From Ohtaekwangia sp966211525 (GTDB taxonomy: Bacteria > Bacteroidota > Bacteroidia > Cytophagales > Cyclobacteriaceae), in assembly GCA_966211525.1 (NCBI GenBank), contig CBIHOZ010000068.1, positions 1-33,225 of the forward strand: a stretch of DNA of 33,225 nt, in the 5' to 3' direction. The position numbers and the translations under genes are program-made. The notes below the pieces were generated by a model. The model was not told where the DNA came from. It did not search any database and worked only from the letters and a program-made list of their open reading frames with translations. This document shows, in pieces, positions 9,312-18,326 of the stretch. Numbering within the stretch: the first letter of the stretch is position 1; each line of letters opens with the position of its first letter.

Positions 9312-10790
9312 ATGGGACAAGACCTGAGGGTGGCGGATGCGGGTATGACGGGTTCTCGGCTGGATCGCATTGCGTAGACACTCGCACGTGAGAGCGCCTG
9401 GTTTGCACGCGTAGTAAACGAACGACTGCAGGACTATTTTCCCAAGGAGAAACTTGAAATACAGCAGGAGAAAGAGCACGGCTGGATCAACAAGATCTTA
9501 AACCGTAGCCCCGTCACCAAAGCGTCACACCCGGACAACGTTACAACGGTAGGGCTGGGCGAAAGCATACCGATACCCGATCTGACACAAGACACTTCGG
9601 TATATGCCGAGTTTGTTAATTATTATAAGCTCAACGCGGATGAGCGGCTCGTGCTGATCCTCGCTATCATTCCGCATGTACAACCTCATCTGTTGGATGT
9701 GTTCTTATCCGTCAACAAACCGCTGGGCCGCGGCTATACTGAGTTCGGTGGTGTAAAAGGAAACCGGCATAGTGGTTTTGTTCCCACCATTGAGACAGCC
9801 TTGTTTCTGCTGGCGGGCAATGATCTGAGTTATCGTTTCCGGGTATATCGGTTGTTTGAGCCGGATCATATATTTTCCGCGCACAACATTATTCAGCTCG
9901 AACAAAGCGGCAGCAGTGAACCTTTTTATAGTAGCTCCATTCTCATCACTGATGAATATGTAGACTTCTTTACTACCGGCAATATTCGCAAGCCTACATT
10001 CAGCATGGAGTTTCCGGCCAAACGTCTTACAACAAAAATGGATTGGTCTGATCTGGTCGTGGATGAATTTACAGCACAGCAGCTCGATGAACTTCGCGTA
10101 TGGTTAAAGTATGGAAAGACACTATATGAGGAGTGGGGGATGGACAAAAAACTAAAGCCCGGGTATAAAGCTTTATTTCACGGACCTCCCGGCACCGGCA
10201 AAACACTAACCGCAGCGTTGCTCGGCAAACTATATAACCTGGATGTATACCGTGTTGACTTGTCAATGGTAATTTCAAAATATATAGGGGAGACCGAAAA
10301 GAATCTTGAAAAAGTAGTCCGCAAGGCTGAGAATAAAAACTGGATACTGTTCTTCGATGAAGCCGATGCCTTGTTCGGGAAGCGTACCGGTATATCGGAT
10401 GCGCATGATAAATATGCCAACCAGGAGATTGCGTATTTACTGCAACGTCTCGAAGACTACCCCGGACTTGTTATACTCGCTTCGAACATGCGTAACAATG
10501 TTGATGAAGCTTTTACAAGACGATTGCAGTCCATTATACATTTTCAGAAACCACAGCCGCGTGAACGTCTTCGTTTGTGGAACGGTGCTTTCAGCGAAGT
10601 ATGCCAGCCACCTTCGAGCACGGACATGGAACGTATCGCACAGCAGTACGAATTATCCGGAGGTTCCATTATAAATGTTGTTCAGTTTGCATCGCTGCTA
10701 GCATTGAATCGCAATGACAAAGTCGTTACCGTAGACGATCTGTTACAAGGTATCCGCAGGGAGTTTAAAAAAGAAGGCAAGACAATGTAA
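9312..10790 (+). CDS. eCIS-associated AAA+ ATPase, reading frame broken by an in-frame TAG
   Basis: AAA+ ATPase of the type found in every Afp/PVC-like cluster, expected to act in the cytoplasm on particle assembly or cargo. Coding similarity runs through the whole frame from ATG 9312. After the TAG at 9375-9377 it reads TLARESAWFARVVNERLQDY, the family's N-terminal helix, then DERLVLILAIIPHVQPHLLD and GFVPTIETALFLLAG. The ATPase core has Walker A GPPGTGKT (residues about 291-298 counted from 9312), Walker B ILFFDEADALFG, and a sensor/arginine segment ASNMRNNVDEAFTRRLQ. Between the TAG and GTG 9651 there is no ATG, GTG or TTG in frame. A restart would therefore begin at GTG 9651, inside the conserved ERLVLILA helix, and lack about 110 residues (379 remain). 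The gene is thus a recent pseudogene, a readthrough or restart case, or carries a sequence error (CAG or GAG to TAG). The family is certain; the gene's functional state is not. Confidence 0.85.
9375..9377 (+). other. In-frame amber codon in the AAA+ ATPase gene
   Basis: Codon 22 counted from ATG 9312 is TAG, between RLDRIA and TLARESAWF. The sequence on both sides is in the same frame and the downstream side is clearly family-like, so a single base substitution (most simply CAG to TAG) explains it better than a frameshift. Confidence 0.8.
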
Positions 10791-10813
10791 GTGACATTCT
10801 AAATATAGTATAT

Positions 10814-12634
10814 ATGAAAGCCGAGCTTTCAAAAACTAATAGTGATTCGAACCGTTCCGCTGCGGCAGCCAGCATTCTGTGCAAGCTGACAGTTGGTTCC
10901 GTTAACGATCCAATGGAAATACAAGCGGATGCTGTTGCAGACCAGGTAATGCGTATACCTGCAAAGAGAGTTATCCAACGCAAGTGTTCGAAATGTGAAG
11001 AGGAAGAAAAAGCACATCGCAAGCCGCTTACATCCTTTATACAAAAGAAAGAGACATCCGGAAATACCAGCACCGCTCCCGATACCGTGTCCAATAAAAT
11101 ACAGGAGACGAAGGGATGCGGAGCATCGCTTGACACATCTACAAAGAATTTCATGGAGAGCCGCTTCGGTACAGATTTCTCTCAAGTACGCATTCATACC
11201 GACAACAACGCGGCAAGCTTGTCGCAGCAATTGAATGCCAAAGCCTTTACCGTAGGTCGGGATATATACTTCAATAGTAACCAGTATGCACCGCAGGAAT
11301 CCAGTAGTATGCATCTACTGGCACATGAGTTAACGCATACTATACAGCAAGGTGCTGTTGCCAATACAATACAACGTGAAGAGGGCACGTCACGTGTTGA
11401 AGAGCACGTACAAACACCTACACGCACCGGTGATGCATGGAGCGGCACCGTTGACCGGGAAGAATATGTACCCGCGAGTGGTTCGACACCAAGGAGATCA
11501 CTTGCAACACGTTCCGGGGTTCGAATTGCGTTTGACGCAGCCAATTGTGTGGTTACGTTACCCACACGTTTAAAATTCGAACATCCCAGTACATCCAACT
11601 GGCCATTCTGCAGTGAAGATTCTGGTTCTGTTCCGCCGGCCGCTGTAGATCAAAGTATATTTGACCGTGTAAAACAACGCTTCTTATCACTTACACAGTC
11701 GTGGTTTGATAACTGGTTTACCGTTCGTCTCAGTAATTGTGAAAATGCATGTACAGGAAAAGATATACCTATACGGGCTGCCATTACCGAAGACAATGCC
11801 AACCCGACTACCACCGTAATCATAGCTAACAAAAACGGGCGTTCATGCGCCAATAGATCTACCGTTGTATTACACGTTGGCGGTGGTATAGATGATGATC
11901 GTATTGTACACGAGGCCGGCCACATGACTCTCGGATACGGAGATGAGTATCCATCCGCCCCAAATACGGAAAGTGTGAGGAGAAGTGATACTTCTATGGC
12001 CGGATCACATAGCAGCTTTCAGGACTGGATGCTTTTACACGAACGACATTTTGCTTTTGTTCCTGCGTTCCTTCAGCAAATATACCCGGGATGTACCGCT
12101 ACGCTTCAGTCCAATAATCGCTCCGGTACCTCTTTCAATTTTCCTGCCTTGATGGGGTATTCAGGATACCGTGGTGGTGGCGTTCATTTCTCTACCGGGC
12201 TGGATCTCGCTGTACCCCTGGAAATTCAACGCAGACTACAACTCACGTTGGGCGCCCGCGCACACTATATACTGGGAGCATCTTATCCTACGCAACATGC
12301 ATTCATGGGTGGTTTGAGACTCGGTTTAAACTATACCAGCAATTTTGCCACCGGTGGCTTACGGTTAGGTGGCTTTGGTGAAATAGGAGGTAGTTTTTCT
12401 TCTGCCACAGATCGCACATTGTCGGATACACGGAACAGTCGCTGGTTTGGCAGTGGCTATTATTCGGTTGGCGGAACGCTTGGATATACCTCAGCGTTGT
12501 CAGGAGGTTCATCAATGTTTATCGGGGCAGAAGCTTCCTATAACTCATCTATACTTTCAGATGACAGCTTACGAAGATTCGGACCTGCCGAGTGGTTTAA
12601 TCTTGGACTTTCATTCGGATATCAGTGGAGATAA
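10814..12634 (+). CDS. DUF4157 eCIS-associated protein with HEAGH metalloprotease domain and beta-rich C-terminus
   Basis: Putative eCIS cargo/effector of 606 residues, 23 bases after the ATPase gene. The N-terminal module has CKLTVGSVNDPMEIQADAVA, the paired cysteines of RKCSKCEEEEKAHRK, and the DUF4157 domain (MESRFGTDFSQVRIHTD, then HELTH at residues 171-175). A second zinc site is HEAGH at 366-370 followed by TLGYGDEY, giving H366, E367, H370 and probably D377 as third ligand. The spacing is one residue longer than the classic HExxHxxGxxH/D metzincin pattern. Residues about 435-606 alternate polar and hydrophobic with many Gly and aromatic residues and end LSFGYQWR, resembling outer-membrane beta-barrel strands. 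It is the most divergent N-terminal module of the five paralogues. There is no signal peptide, fitting loading into the injection particle instead of Sec export. The protease and barrel assignments are inferences from motifs. Confidence 0.82.
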   Translation: MKAELSKTNSDSNRSAAAASILCKLTVGSVNDPMEIQADAVADQVMRIPAKRVIQRKCSKCEEEEKAHRKPLTSFIQKKETSGNTSTAPDTVSNKIQETKGCGASLDTSTKNFMESRFGTDFSQVRIHTDNNAASLSQQLNAKAFTVGRDIYFNSNQYAPQESSSMHLLAHELTHTIQQGAVANTIQREEGTSRVEEHVQTPTRTGDAWSGTVDREEYVPASGSTPRRSLATRSGVRIAFDAANCVVTLPTRLKFEHPSTSNWPFCSEDSGSVPPAAVDQSIFDRVKQRFLSLTQSWFDNWFTVRLSNCENACTGKDIPIRAAITEDNANPTTTVIIANKNGRSCANRSTVVLHVGGGIDDDRIVHEAGHMTLGYGDEYPSAPNTESVRRSDTSMAGSHSSFQDWMLLHERHFAFVPAFLQQIYPGCTATLQSNNRSGTSFNFPALMGYSGYRGGGVHFSTGLDLAVPLEIQRRLQLTLGARAHYILGASYPTQHAFMGGLRLGLNYTSNFATGGLRLGGFGEIGGSFSSATDRTLSDTRNSRWFGSGYYSVGGTLGYTSALSGGSSMFIGAEASYNSSILSDDSLRRFGPAEWFNLGLSFGYQWR

Positions 12635-12673
12635 ATATGTTACGATACCGGATGAGACTTTTGCTGTGACATG

Positions 12674-12696
12674 ACTATATATAATCAGACTATAGA
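12674..12696 (+). promoter_or_regulatory. Intercistronic leader element, copy 2 (before second DUF4157 gene)
   Basis: ACTATATAT, four bases, AGACTATAGA, ending 2 bases before ATG 12699. It matches the element at 7905-7927 in both halves and in spacing. The following gene's leader (14660-14689) keeps only CTATAGATT. Function unknown. Confidence 0.35.
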
Positions 12697-12698
12697 TT

Positions 12699-14663
12699 AT
12701 GAAGAACCTCTCACCTTACCAGCAGGCACAAACAGCTCCGTCAGCAGCGTCTACGCCTTCGCTTAGCATGGCAGAGAGCGCACAAAATATACTGTTACCT
12801 ATCCAATGTAAACTCACGGTTGGCGCAGTAGACGATCCGTTGGAAGCCGAAGCAGATGCTATGGCTGACCAAGTCATACGCATGCCGGAGAACAGTTTTA
12901 TACAACGAAAGTGCAAACATTGTGAAGAAGAAGAGAAAGCCCAACGCAAACCCCTGGCTTCGTTCATCCAGAAGAAGGATTTATCCGGTAGTAGTACCGT
13001 TGTATCAGATGCGGTAAACAATCAGATAGCATCTACGCGCGGCAGCGGCAGCGCGATGGACGGCTCTACGAGGAGTTTTATGGAAAGCCGCATGGGAACA
13101 GACTTCTCGAACGTTCGCATTCACACCGATAGCCAATCCGTTGCGTTGTCTTCCGAGCTGAATGCGCAGGCATTCACTGTAGGCCATGACGTATACTTTA
13201 ATTCCGGGAAATATAGCCCTGAATCATCCGGCGGTAAACACTTACTCGCGCATGAGTTGACGCATGTCATCCAGCAACAGGATAACAAGATTTCGAAGAA
13301 GCCTTTTATACAACGTGCTCCCCGCGATCCTATTCATGGCCCTATCCTTGACGATTTTAGTCGGGAAACCGGTATTCCCCGCGATCGCGCTTCGCAGCAT
13401 AGCGAAGAATATCGTGTGTGGCTGAATAGTAAATTCATTAATCCGGTAATCGATACGTCTTGTTCTCCCAACAGGCAATTTGTTATCGATACAGTAAATG
13501 AATCACTAGTATGGCTCGATGATATATATAGTCAGTTGATCGGATTTGCAGCCGATCAGATCTTCAATACTCCGGGCGCAACACCTTCGGCAGATCATAC
13601 ACGAATCGCTTCGGCATTGCAGCAGACATTTCATACAACGGATGAGCTATACGTCCAGCTGCTCGCATCACGGTTTTACCACATCGCGAGAATGTTACGC
13701 GAGCCTAACCGGGTTACTATATTTTGTGGTGGAAGTGGATGCAGAGCGTCAGGCTCAAGCATTGTAGGTGCTTTTGTAGATACTCCGTATCAAATCCACC
13801 TGTGTGGCACCGGTAGAGATATCGCTACGTTTATCCATGAAATGGGACATGCTGTTATTCCGAATGTCGGAATACGCAATACGGTAACACAAGGAAACGG
13901 TATTACTGACAGAGCCTATGACCATGAACGCGTTTTTCATCATCTTACTCCGGAAGAGGCGCTGGACAATGCAGAATCCTATGGCATACTCGCGGAAGCA
14001 TTGCACGCGAGAAGAACAGGAAACCTGGTAACTCCTCAGCCCGACAGAACAAATTGCACCAATACATCTTTTGTGCTGTCTGCATTTGCAAGAGCTGAGC
14101 TTTGGACAAGACGCGGATGGCAATTAGTTGGACAGATGGCTGGACGATTAAGAGGCGGTGCTCCGCTGGCAAGCCTGCCTGCGGGAGAATTGAATTTGGT
14201 AAACAGGCATTTGCCCTTTGTTACATCTGCAGCTGATCTCCAGGCTTTAAATAATTTATTTACCAATATATATACATCGTCTTATCATTCTTCGTTCGGT
14301 TCGGTTCTCAATTGTCAGGGTGCTTCAAGTGCACCGTGCAGTAGCGGTGCCGTTGGTATTTCAGGAGCCGGAACAGTAACCTCTTCAGCCGTTTCGCTGG
14401 GAGCGCAGTCGCCCTCAGGAGAAGTTGACTTCTGTCCTGCGTGGTTCAGCTTATCAGAAACAGAGCGCATCAAAACTACATTTGTTCTGTTCCTCATGGG
14501 AAGACCTTCGTGGATGCACTCGGGTATAAGCATGACAAATGCATTTGCTATAGCTGATTTCGCAAAGGCAACACTCGATGAGACGTTACCACCGCCAACA
14601 ACACGAGACGCTGCAGAGCATTTCTTCCGTGATCAACCCACAGCACCGGTTACAACTCCTTAG
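12699..14663 (+). CDS. DUF4157 eCIS-associated protein with Asp-zincin (M35-like) metalloprotease domain
   Basis: Putative eCIS effector of 654 residues. The N-terminal module is almost identical to those of the next three genes: IQCKLTVGAVDDPLEAEADA, RKCKHCEEEEKAQRK, a DUF4157 domain with HELTH at 185-189. A linker follows (DPIHGPILDDFSRETG, then QHSEEYRVWL) that recurs in the last paralogue. The C-terminal catalytic part has FIHEMGHAV (H380, E381, H384), then GITDRAYD with D404 as candidate third zinc ligand, then LDNAESYGILAEAL. HExxH, a D..Y segment and an N-A-[DE]-S-Y motif together are the signature of deuterolysin / peptidyl-Lys metallopeptidases (M35, Aspzincin). The last 150 residues are Ser/Ala/Gly-rich and include WSRPSW-like aromatic patches; no domain is recognised there. 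There is no signal peptide. The start ATG follows the duplicated leader element and is consistent with the paralogues. Protease activity and target are inferred. Confidence 0.83.
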   Translation: MKNLSPYQQAQTAPSAASTPSLSMAESAQNILLPIQCKLTVGAVDDPLEAEADAMADQVIRMPENSFIQRKCKHCEEEEKAQRKPLASFIQKKDLSGSSTVVSDAVNNQIASTRGSGSAMDGSTRSFMESRMGTDFSNVRIHTDSQSVALSSELNAQAFTVGHDVYFNSGKYSPESSGGKHLLAHELTHVIQQQDNKISKKPFIQRAPRDPIHGPILDDFSRETGIPRDRASQHSEEYRVWLNSKFINPVIDTSCSPNRQFVIDTVNESLVWLDDIYSQLIGFAADQIFNTPGATPSADHTRIASALQQTFHTTDELYVQLLASRFYHIARMLREPNRVTIFCGGSGCRASGSSIVGAFVDTPYQIHLCGTGRDIATFIHEMGHAVIPNVGIRNTVTQGNGITDRAYDHERVFHHLTPEEALDNAESYGILAEALHARRTGNLVTPQPDRTNCTNTSFVLSAFARAELWTRRGWQLVGQMAGRLRGGAPLASLPAGELNLVNRHLPFVTSAADLQALNNLFTNIYTSSYHSSFGSVLNCQGASSAPCSSGAVGISGAGTVTSSAVSLGAQSPSGEVDFCPAWFSLSETERIKTTFVLFLMGRPSWMHSGISMTNAFAIADFAKATLDETLPPPTTRDAAEHFFRDQPTAPVTTP

Positions 14664-14689
14664 CTATAGATTGCTACTATAATAATCGC

Positions 14690-16561
14690 ATGACACAACA
14701 TCAGCACAATCAACAACCACAAACAACGCAAGCTTCGTCACAACCTCCCCAAGGGGCGATAGGAAGCGATCAGGACAGTATCGTTTTGCCGATCCAGTGT
14801 AAACTCACCGTTGGAGCAGTAGACGATCCGTTGGAAGCCGAAGCAGATGCTATGGCAGATAAAGTAATGCGCATGCCGGAAAACAGTTTTATACAACGCA
14901 AGTGCAAGCATTGTGAAGAAGAGGAGAAAGCACAGCGCAAGCCCTTGGCTTCATTCATACAAAAGAAGGAAATAGCGGGTAGTGGTACCGTTGTATCAGA
15001 TTCCGTTAACAACCAGATAGCATCCACCCGCGGCAGCGGAAGTGCGCTGGACAATTCCACGAAGAGTTTTATGGAAAGTCGTTTTGGGGCAGACTTCTCT
15101 GATGTACGCATTCACACCGGGCAGTATGCAGCACAACTGTCGCAGGATCTGAATGCACACGCTTTCACGGTAGGAAATGATATATACTTTAATTCCGGTA
15201 AATATACTCCTGAGTCTGACACCGGTAAATATTTGCTGGCTCATGAGTTAACCCATACCATACAACAACAGGGTATACAACGAAAGGTACAGCGCAGTGC
15301 CCGGGCGACCGGTCCGAACAGCGCAATAGTAGAGCATGCAGGCGCTACCTATCGGGTAACACGTGTTGTGAATACGACTACAACTACGACCACACCACGT
15401 CCACGATTCGGAGGCAGTGCCGATATGACCAACATCTCCATAAACCTGACATGGTGCAACGATCGGTTACGCGGAACTGTAACGCTGGGAGCAAATATAC
15501 CCGAAGCAGCCCGCGAAGTTGCACAGCGTCTGCTGGACGCTATCACGCGTGGTGCATCCGGACGAGAGCTTTCGGAAATATTACGAAGTGCAGAGGCAAC
15601 ACCATTTCTGGAAGTTGTGTTAGCACAATCAGGTTCATTCCGCCTTACTGCGCGGGGAGAAATTACAGTGAACTCGCAGCGTGTTACCGGAGGTGGTGGC
15701 AGTGTTGATTTTGAAATAGGACCAGTCGACCTGGGTGTAGGTATAGATAGCAGCGAAGAAGGCGGTGTAAGTGTGATTCCACATATTCGGTATACACCGG
15801 GTCGTACGCAGGATCGGTTCCGATGTACGCAAATGCGGCAGCGTATTTCTACACGCTTTAAGTGTGAACGTCTTACACCGGCACACACGGAGACAAGAAC
15901 CCGGACGGTAACATCAACCGATACGCAGACCAAGTATATATACTTTAATTATGCTACAGATACAATCAACGTTGCGCAGAGCAGGGAGAATCTGACTGCT
16001 ATACAACAATTGCTGGCCAGCGGTTATCGGGTAACACAGATACGTGGCTTTACTTCTCCCGAAGGACCACTGGGCCGAAGAAGAGGCAGTACCTTTATGG
16101 GCAACACACAGCTCGCAGAAGCACGCGCGAACGCAGCACAGCAACGCCTGCAGCAAATATGTACTGCACTTGCCGATACCGGAGGTTCGTGTGTCTCCGG
16201 AGTTGTACCGTCAGTCGCACCGCTGGGCATGGGCGAATTATACTCTTTGCCTGATGACTCCATTGAAGGAGATCCGTTGGCCCGGCATGCTACCGGAGAA
16301 TTTGAAACCAATCCGGCAGAAGCCGTGCATCGCGATGAAGCACTCATGCAGCGTCTGCAACCATTAACAGCAGCACAGCAAGCTGATATTATATATCCAT
16401 TACTGCGAAGAGCTGCTATTGTATTTGAGAAGGAAACTTCGCGCCCGGAAAGCTATGAACACCCGGTGCCGGAAAGTTACGCAGAAGTAACATGTCCTTC
16501 GGAGGTGGTGAATGAAGCGCAACTGGTGCTGTCATTATACAATCCGCCCAGACAACCGTGA
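14690..16561 (+). CDS. DUF4157 eCIS-associated protein with C-terminal OmpA-like domain
   Basis: Putative eCIS cargo of 623 residues, 26 bases after the previous paralogue. Residues 1-30 are Gln/Ser-rich and likely disordered. The shared module follows: IQCKLTVGAVDDPLEAEADA, RKCKHCEEEEKAQRKPLASF, DUF4157 with HELTH near residue 185. A short poly-Thr stretch (about residue 225) leads into an unrecognised middle part of about 180 residues, rich in beta-type sequence with regularly spaced Gly-Val pairs. From about residue 414 the sequence YIYFNYATDTINVAQSRENL, then QIRGFTSPEG, then LAEARANAAQQRLQQ is typical of an OmpA-C / MotB-type domain, which in other proteins binds peptidoglycan. No signal peptide or lipobox is present, so the OmpA-like part is not delivered by the usual envelope route. 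A cell-wall-binding role after injection, or anchoring of the particle, are both possible. Confidence 0.82.
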   Translation: MTQHQHNQQPQTTQASSQPPQGAIGSDQDSIVLPIQCKLTVGAVDDPLEAEADAMADKVMRMPENSFIQRKCKHCEEEEKAQRKPLASFIQKKEIAGSGTVVSDSVNNQIASTRGSGSALDNSTKSFMESRFGADFSDVRIHTGQYAAQLSQDLNAHAFTVGNDIYFNSGKYTPESDTGKYLLAHELTHTIQQQGIQRKVQRSARATGPNSAIVEHAGATYRVTRVVNTTTTTTTPRPRFGGSADMTNISINLTWCNDRLRGTVTLGANIPEAAREVAQRLLDAITRGASGRELSEILRSAEATPFLEVVLAQSGSFRLTARGEITVNSQRVTGGGGSVDFEIGPVDLGVGIDSSEEGGVSVIPHIRYTPGRTQDRFRCTQMRQRISTRFKCERLTPAHTETRTRTVTSTDTQTKYIYFNYATDTINVAQSRENLTAIQQLLASGYRVTQIRGFTSPEGPLGRRRGSTFMGNTQLAEARANAAQQRLQQICTALADTGGSCVSGVVPSVAPLGMGELYSLPDDSIEGDPLARHATGEFETNPAEAVHRDEALMQRLQPLTAAQQADIIYPLLRRAAIVFEKETSRPESYEHPVPESYAEVTCPSEVVNEAQLVLSLYNPPRQP

Positions 16562-16626
16562 TTATATCGGAAGTCTGCACGCAGGATTTTTCAGCAGTAT
16601 ATATAGGCTTATATAAGTTGAGAATT

Positions 16627-18267
16627 ATGAAAGAGATGTCATCCGCACATTATGAAACAAGGCAGGCAGCAGAATCCTGCGCGCACAGCCCGGCAGCAAA
16701 TGAACAAAATATAGTTTCGCCCATTCAATGTAAACTAACCGTTGGAGCAGTAGACGATCCGTTGGAAGCGGAAGCTGATACTATGGCCGACCGTATAATG
16801 CGCATGCCGGAAAGTAGTTTTATACAACGCAAGTGCAAGCATTGTGAGGAAGAGGAAAAGGCACAGCGAAAGTCTATATCTTCCTTCGTTCAAAAAAAAG
16901 ATACTGCTTCAACCGGTAATCAGTCCGCTATAGCAGATGCCACCAGCGATACTATACACTCAACGCGTGGGGGAGGTAGTGCTATGGATGCATCGACTAA
17001 AGATTTTATGGAGAGTCGGTTCGATACTGATTTCTCATCGGTACGTATCCACACCGGAAGCTATGCTTCACAATTGTCCAACGACTTACAGGCACAGGCC
17101 TTTACAGTCGGCAACGATATATACTTTAATGCAGGTAAATATACTCCCGGCTCATCCTCCGGAAAACATTTACTGGCGCACGAGTTGACACACGTTGTTC
17201 AGCAATCGGGAAATATAGCCCGGCAAATCAGGCGGCAACCGAAAGAAGACGAGGGGCCGAAAAGTGACCTTGGCAAAGAACTCAATAAGAATGAACTCTT
17301 CCAGGAATTACCCGAGTTTGCCCGCAAAAAGATACTCGATGAAATAGACAAGGCACCTCAGACCATTACCAAGGTTATGCTTGATAAAATTATAGACCTT
17401 GCGCCGATCGACAATAAGTATAAAGAAGGATTGAAAAAAGTAGGAGAGGGAATCATTGATATCATTGCCAATAGAAAAGGTCCCTCCGGCAGTGTATGCG
17501 ATGGGGCCGCGGGCTATTACGAAGGTAAAACCAGGGACTTCAAAGGTATGTGTTGTCACGGTACTTTTGAAAGCGCACAAACTTGTTGTCCGAAAGATAA
17601 ATTGGCGATAGCAGATCCGCGCGTTTGTTGCAGCGCGGATGAATTTGTGAATGCAGAAAACAAGTGCGAAAAATTCGGACCAGTAGATCCTACGAAACTA
17701 TGTATACCACCCGGTAAAAAAGATTCACTGGGCAAATGTTGTATGCCTCCGTTTGAAGTAGTGGATGGCATGTGCGTGTCGCCTCAGAAACCAGAACCCA
17801 AACTACAACCCTTTAGCCTGAGTTTTAAACTTGGTGTTATCGATGACTATAACATTAATGATTCCGTTCTGAACACTCGACAGAAGCCGCGCTTTGAGAC
17901 AATCAAAAAACAAATTCATGATTTCATGGAGATGTGCCCTGCGAGCATGGTTATGATTACAGGGTTCGCTGATAAGCCCGGCACTGAAGAACATAATATG
18001 GATTTAGGGCAACGCAGAGCTGATCACATCAAATTCCAGTTACAGTTAGATCTGATAAAACTTCGTATAGGAGGCTTGCCATCATTAATCTTTGCACGCT
18101 CGGAAGGGGAGAGTAACCCGGTTGACAAAGAGGCAGGAGAAAAGTACTCCGCTGCTAACAGAAGGGTAGAGATCGAGTTCAGCTCCATGTGTCCGCCACT
18201 CGGAAGTCGAAAGCCATTTGAGAGTATACCGTTTCGACAACAACGTCCGTGGACGTTTACGCGATGA
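16627..18267 (+). CDS. DUF4157 eCIS-associated protein with cysteine-rich segment and OmpA-like domain
   Basis: Putative eCIS cargo of 546 residues. ATG 16627 is preferred over an in-frame GTG at 16558 that overlaps the previous stop: from 16627 the distance to IQCKLTVGAVDDPLEAEAD matches the other paralogues, and 16562-16626 is AT-rich like the other leaders. The shared module has RKCKHCEEEEKAQRK and HELTHVVQQ. A Lys/Glu-rich helical part follows (residues about 205-285), then a 12-cysteine segment at about 291-383 with four CC pairs (MCCHG, TCCPKD, VCCSAD, KCCMPP), suggesting a disulfide-stapled or metal-binding module. The last 150 residues contain MVMITGFADKPGTEEHNMDL, GQRRADHIKFQL and AANRRVEIEF, an OmpA-C-like fold. 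There is no signal peptide. OmpA-like is well supported; the role of the cysteine segment is unknown. Confidence 0.82.
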   Translation: MKEMSSAHYETRQAAESCAHSPAANEQNIVSPIQCKLTVGAVDDPLEAEADTMADRIMRMPESSFIQRKCKHCEEEEKAQRKSISSFVQKKDTASTGNQSAIADATSDTIHSTRGGGSAMDASTKDFMESRFDTDFSSVRIHTGSYASQLSNDLQAQAFTVGNDIYFNAGKYTPGSSSGKHLLAHELTHVVQQSGNIARQIRRQPKEDEGPKSDLGKELNKNELFQELPEFARKKILDEIDKAPQTITKVMLDKIIDLAPIDNKYKEGLKKVGEGIIDIIANRKGPSGSVCDGAAGYYEGKTRDFKGMCCHGTFESAQTCCPKDKLAIADPRVCCSADEFVNAENKCEKFGPVDPTKLCIPPGKKDSLGKCCMPPFEVVDGMCVSPQKPEPKLQPFSLSFKLGVIDDYNINDSVLNTRQKPRFETIKKQIHDFMEMCPASMVMITGFADKPGTEEHNMDLGQRRADHIKFQLQLDLIKLRIGGLPSLIFARSEGESNPVDKEAGEKYSAANRRVEIEFSSMCPPLGSRKPFESIPFRQQRPWTFTR

Positions 18268-18326
18268 TATATAGTATGATTAGTATCGATGTGTAAAGTA
18301 TATATGCTTAAAAATTAAGCGATAGC

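Noticed and set aside
9651..10790. GTG 9651 as the genuine start of the AAA+ ATPase
   Set aside because: It lies within the conserved ERLVLILA helix and about 110 family-like residues precede it in frame, so it can at best be a fallback restart after the TAG.
16558..16626. GTG 16558 start for the fourth DUF4157 gene, overlapping the previous stop
   Set aside because: It would add 23 residues unlike the other paralogues' N-termini; ATG 16627 matches their spacing to IQCKLTV.
18310..18324. GCTTAA/TTAAGC small stem before the last DUF4157 gene
   Set aside because: A six-pair AT-rich stem with a three-base loop in an AT-rich leader, which is expected by chance.
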